NCBI GenBank assembly: GCA_947457745.1
Contig: CANGWT010000121.1
Coordinates: 1-5,528 of the forward strand
DNA from: Burkholderiaceae bacterium
GTDB taxonomy: Bacteria; Pseudomonadota; Gammaproteobacteria; Burkholderiales; Burkholderiaceae
DNA: 5,528 bases
Reading direction: 5' to 3'
Numbering within the stretch: the stretch's first letter is position 1; every line of letters begins with the position of its first letter. Position numbers and translations under genes: made by a program. Positions 5,348 to 5,528 of the stretch are shown in pieces. The notes below the pieces were generated by a model that made no database searches, had not been told where the DNA came from, and saw nothing but the letters and a program-made list of their open reading frames with translations.

Positions 5348-5528
5348 TTATTTACGACGCGCTTTAGCACTCCGAGCAGGTGGTTTTGTGCCTGCAGGTT
5401 TTCCAGCGGGTCTGGTGGGCTTCCCGGACTTTGCAACTTTACTTGCAGTGCGCCCAGCTTGACTCTTAGATTGATTTGCGCCAAGGTTACCAGCAGATTT
5501 AGCGGCATTTACATTTACACCAGAATGC
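5348..5528 (-). CDS. rnr: Probable ribonuclease R, C-terminal tail only (gene runs off the right edge)
   Basis: Only the last 59 codons are visible, ending in TAA at 5348-5350. They encode a low-complexity, strongly basic tail rich in Ala, Gly, Pro, Lys and Ser: nine Lys and five Arg, no Asp or Glu, ending KARRK. No catalytic or S1 domain lies within the window, so the sequence alone does not prove the family. The call rests on the lysine-rich C-terminal tail typical of RNase R and on the position 29 bases upstream of rlmB in the same direction, a conserved rnr-rlmB arrangement. RNase R is a 3'-5' exoribonuclease that degrades structured RNA. Another protein with a basic tail is the alternative. 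Confidence 0.7.
   Translation of the reverse strand, partial: HSGVNVNAAKSAGNLGANQSKSQAGRTASKVAKSGKPTRPAGKPAGTKPPARSAKARRK

Noticed and set aside
5236..5508. 90-codon minus-strand open frame spanning the rnr end and rlmB start
   Set aside because: It is out of frame with both, overlaps both coding regions and resembles no known protein; the rnr tail and rlmB frames explain the DNA.

Overview
The window looks like a piece of chromosomal core genome from a betaproteobacterium of the family Burkholderiaceae. Moderate base composition, the head-to-head hrpA/argA pair, argA followed by yggX, and the rnr-rlmB pair together suggest Polynucleobacter or a close relative. The genus is an inference from gene content and style, not from a database match. 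No mobile element, CRISPR array, tRNA or rRNA was seen.

Layout. (1) At the left edge, on the minus strand, lies the start of an HrpA-type DEAH-box RNA helicase (1-395, C-terminal part outside the window). Seventeen bases away, on the plus strand, argA begins (413-1777), followed by yggX (1834-2106). (2) The 221-base gap 2107-2327 has no protein gene. It carries a good sigma70-type promoter, a run of predicted hairpins and a strong intrinsic terminator, so it is best read as an unassigned small RNA gene of about 165 nt (2159-2325). (3) rpiA (2328-3038, minus) and tal (3149-4117, plus) are divergent around a 110-base AT-rich spacer with a perfect 12-base palindrome. trxC (4148-4570, plus) follows tal and probably shares its transcript. 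(4) On the minus strand, the C-terminal tail of a probable RNase R (5348-5528, N-terminal part outside) is followed 29 bases later by rlmB (4563-5318). The rlmB and trxC ends overlap tail to tail by 8 bases.

How the genes fit together. argA makes N-acetylglutamate for arginine synthesis, and yggX is an iron-trafficking/oxidative-damage protection protein. rpiA and tal are both non-oxidative pentose phosphate enzymes and share one divergent control region. trxC encodes a zinc-finger thioredoxin. hrpA, rnr and rlmB belong to RNA metabolism and ribosome maturation. The protein genes are ordinary; the least explained element is the small-RNA-like locus between yggX and rpiA. Next are the very short hrpA/argA spacer, where the only strong -10 box implies an almost leaderless argA mRNA, and the 12-base-phased GCTAGC repeat inside tal.
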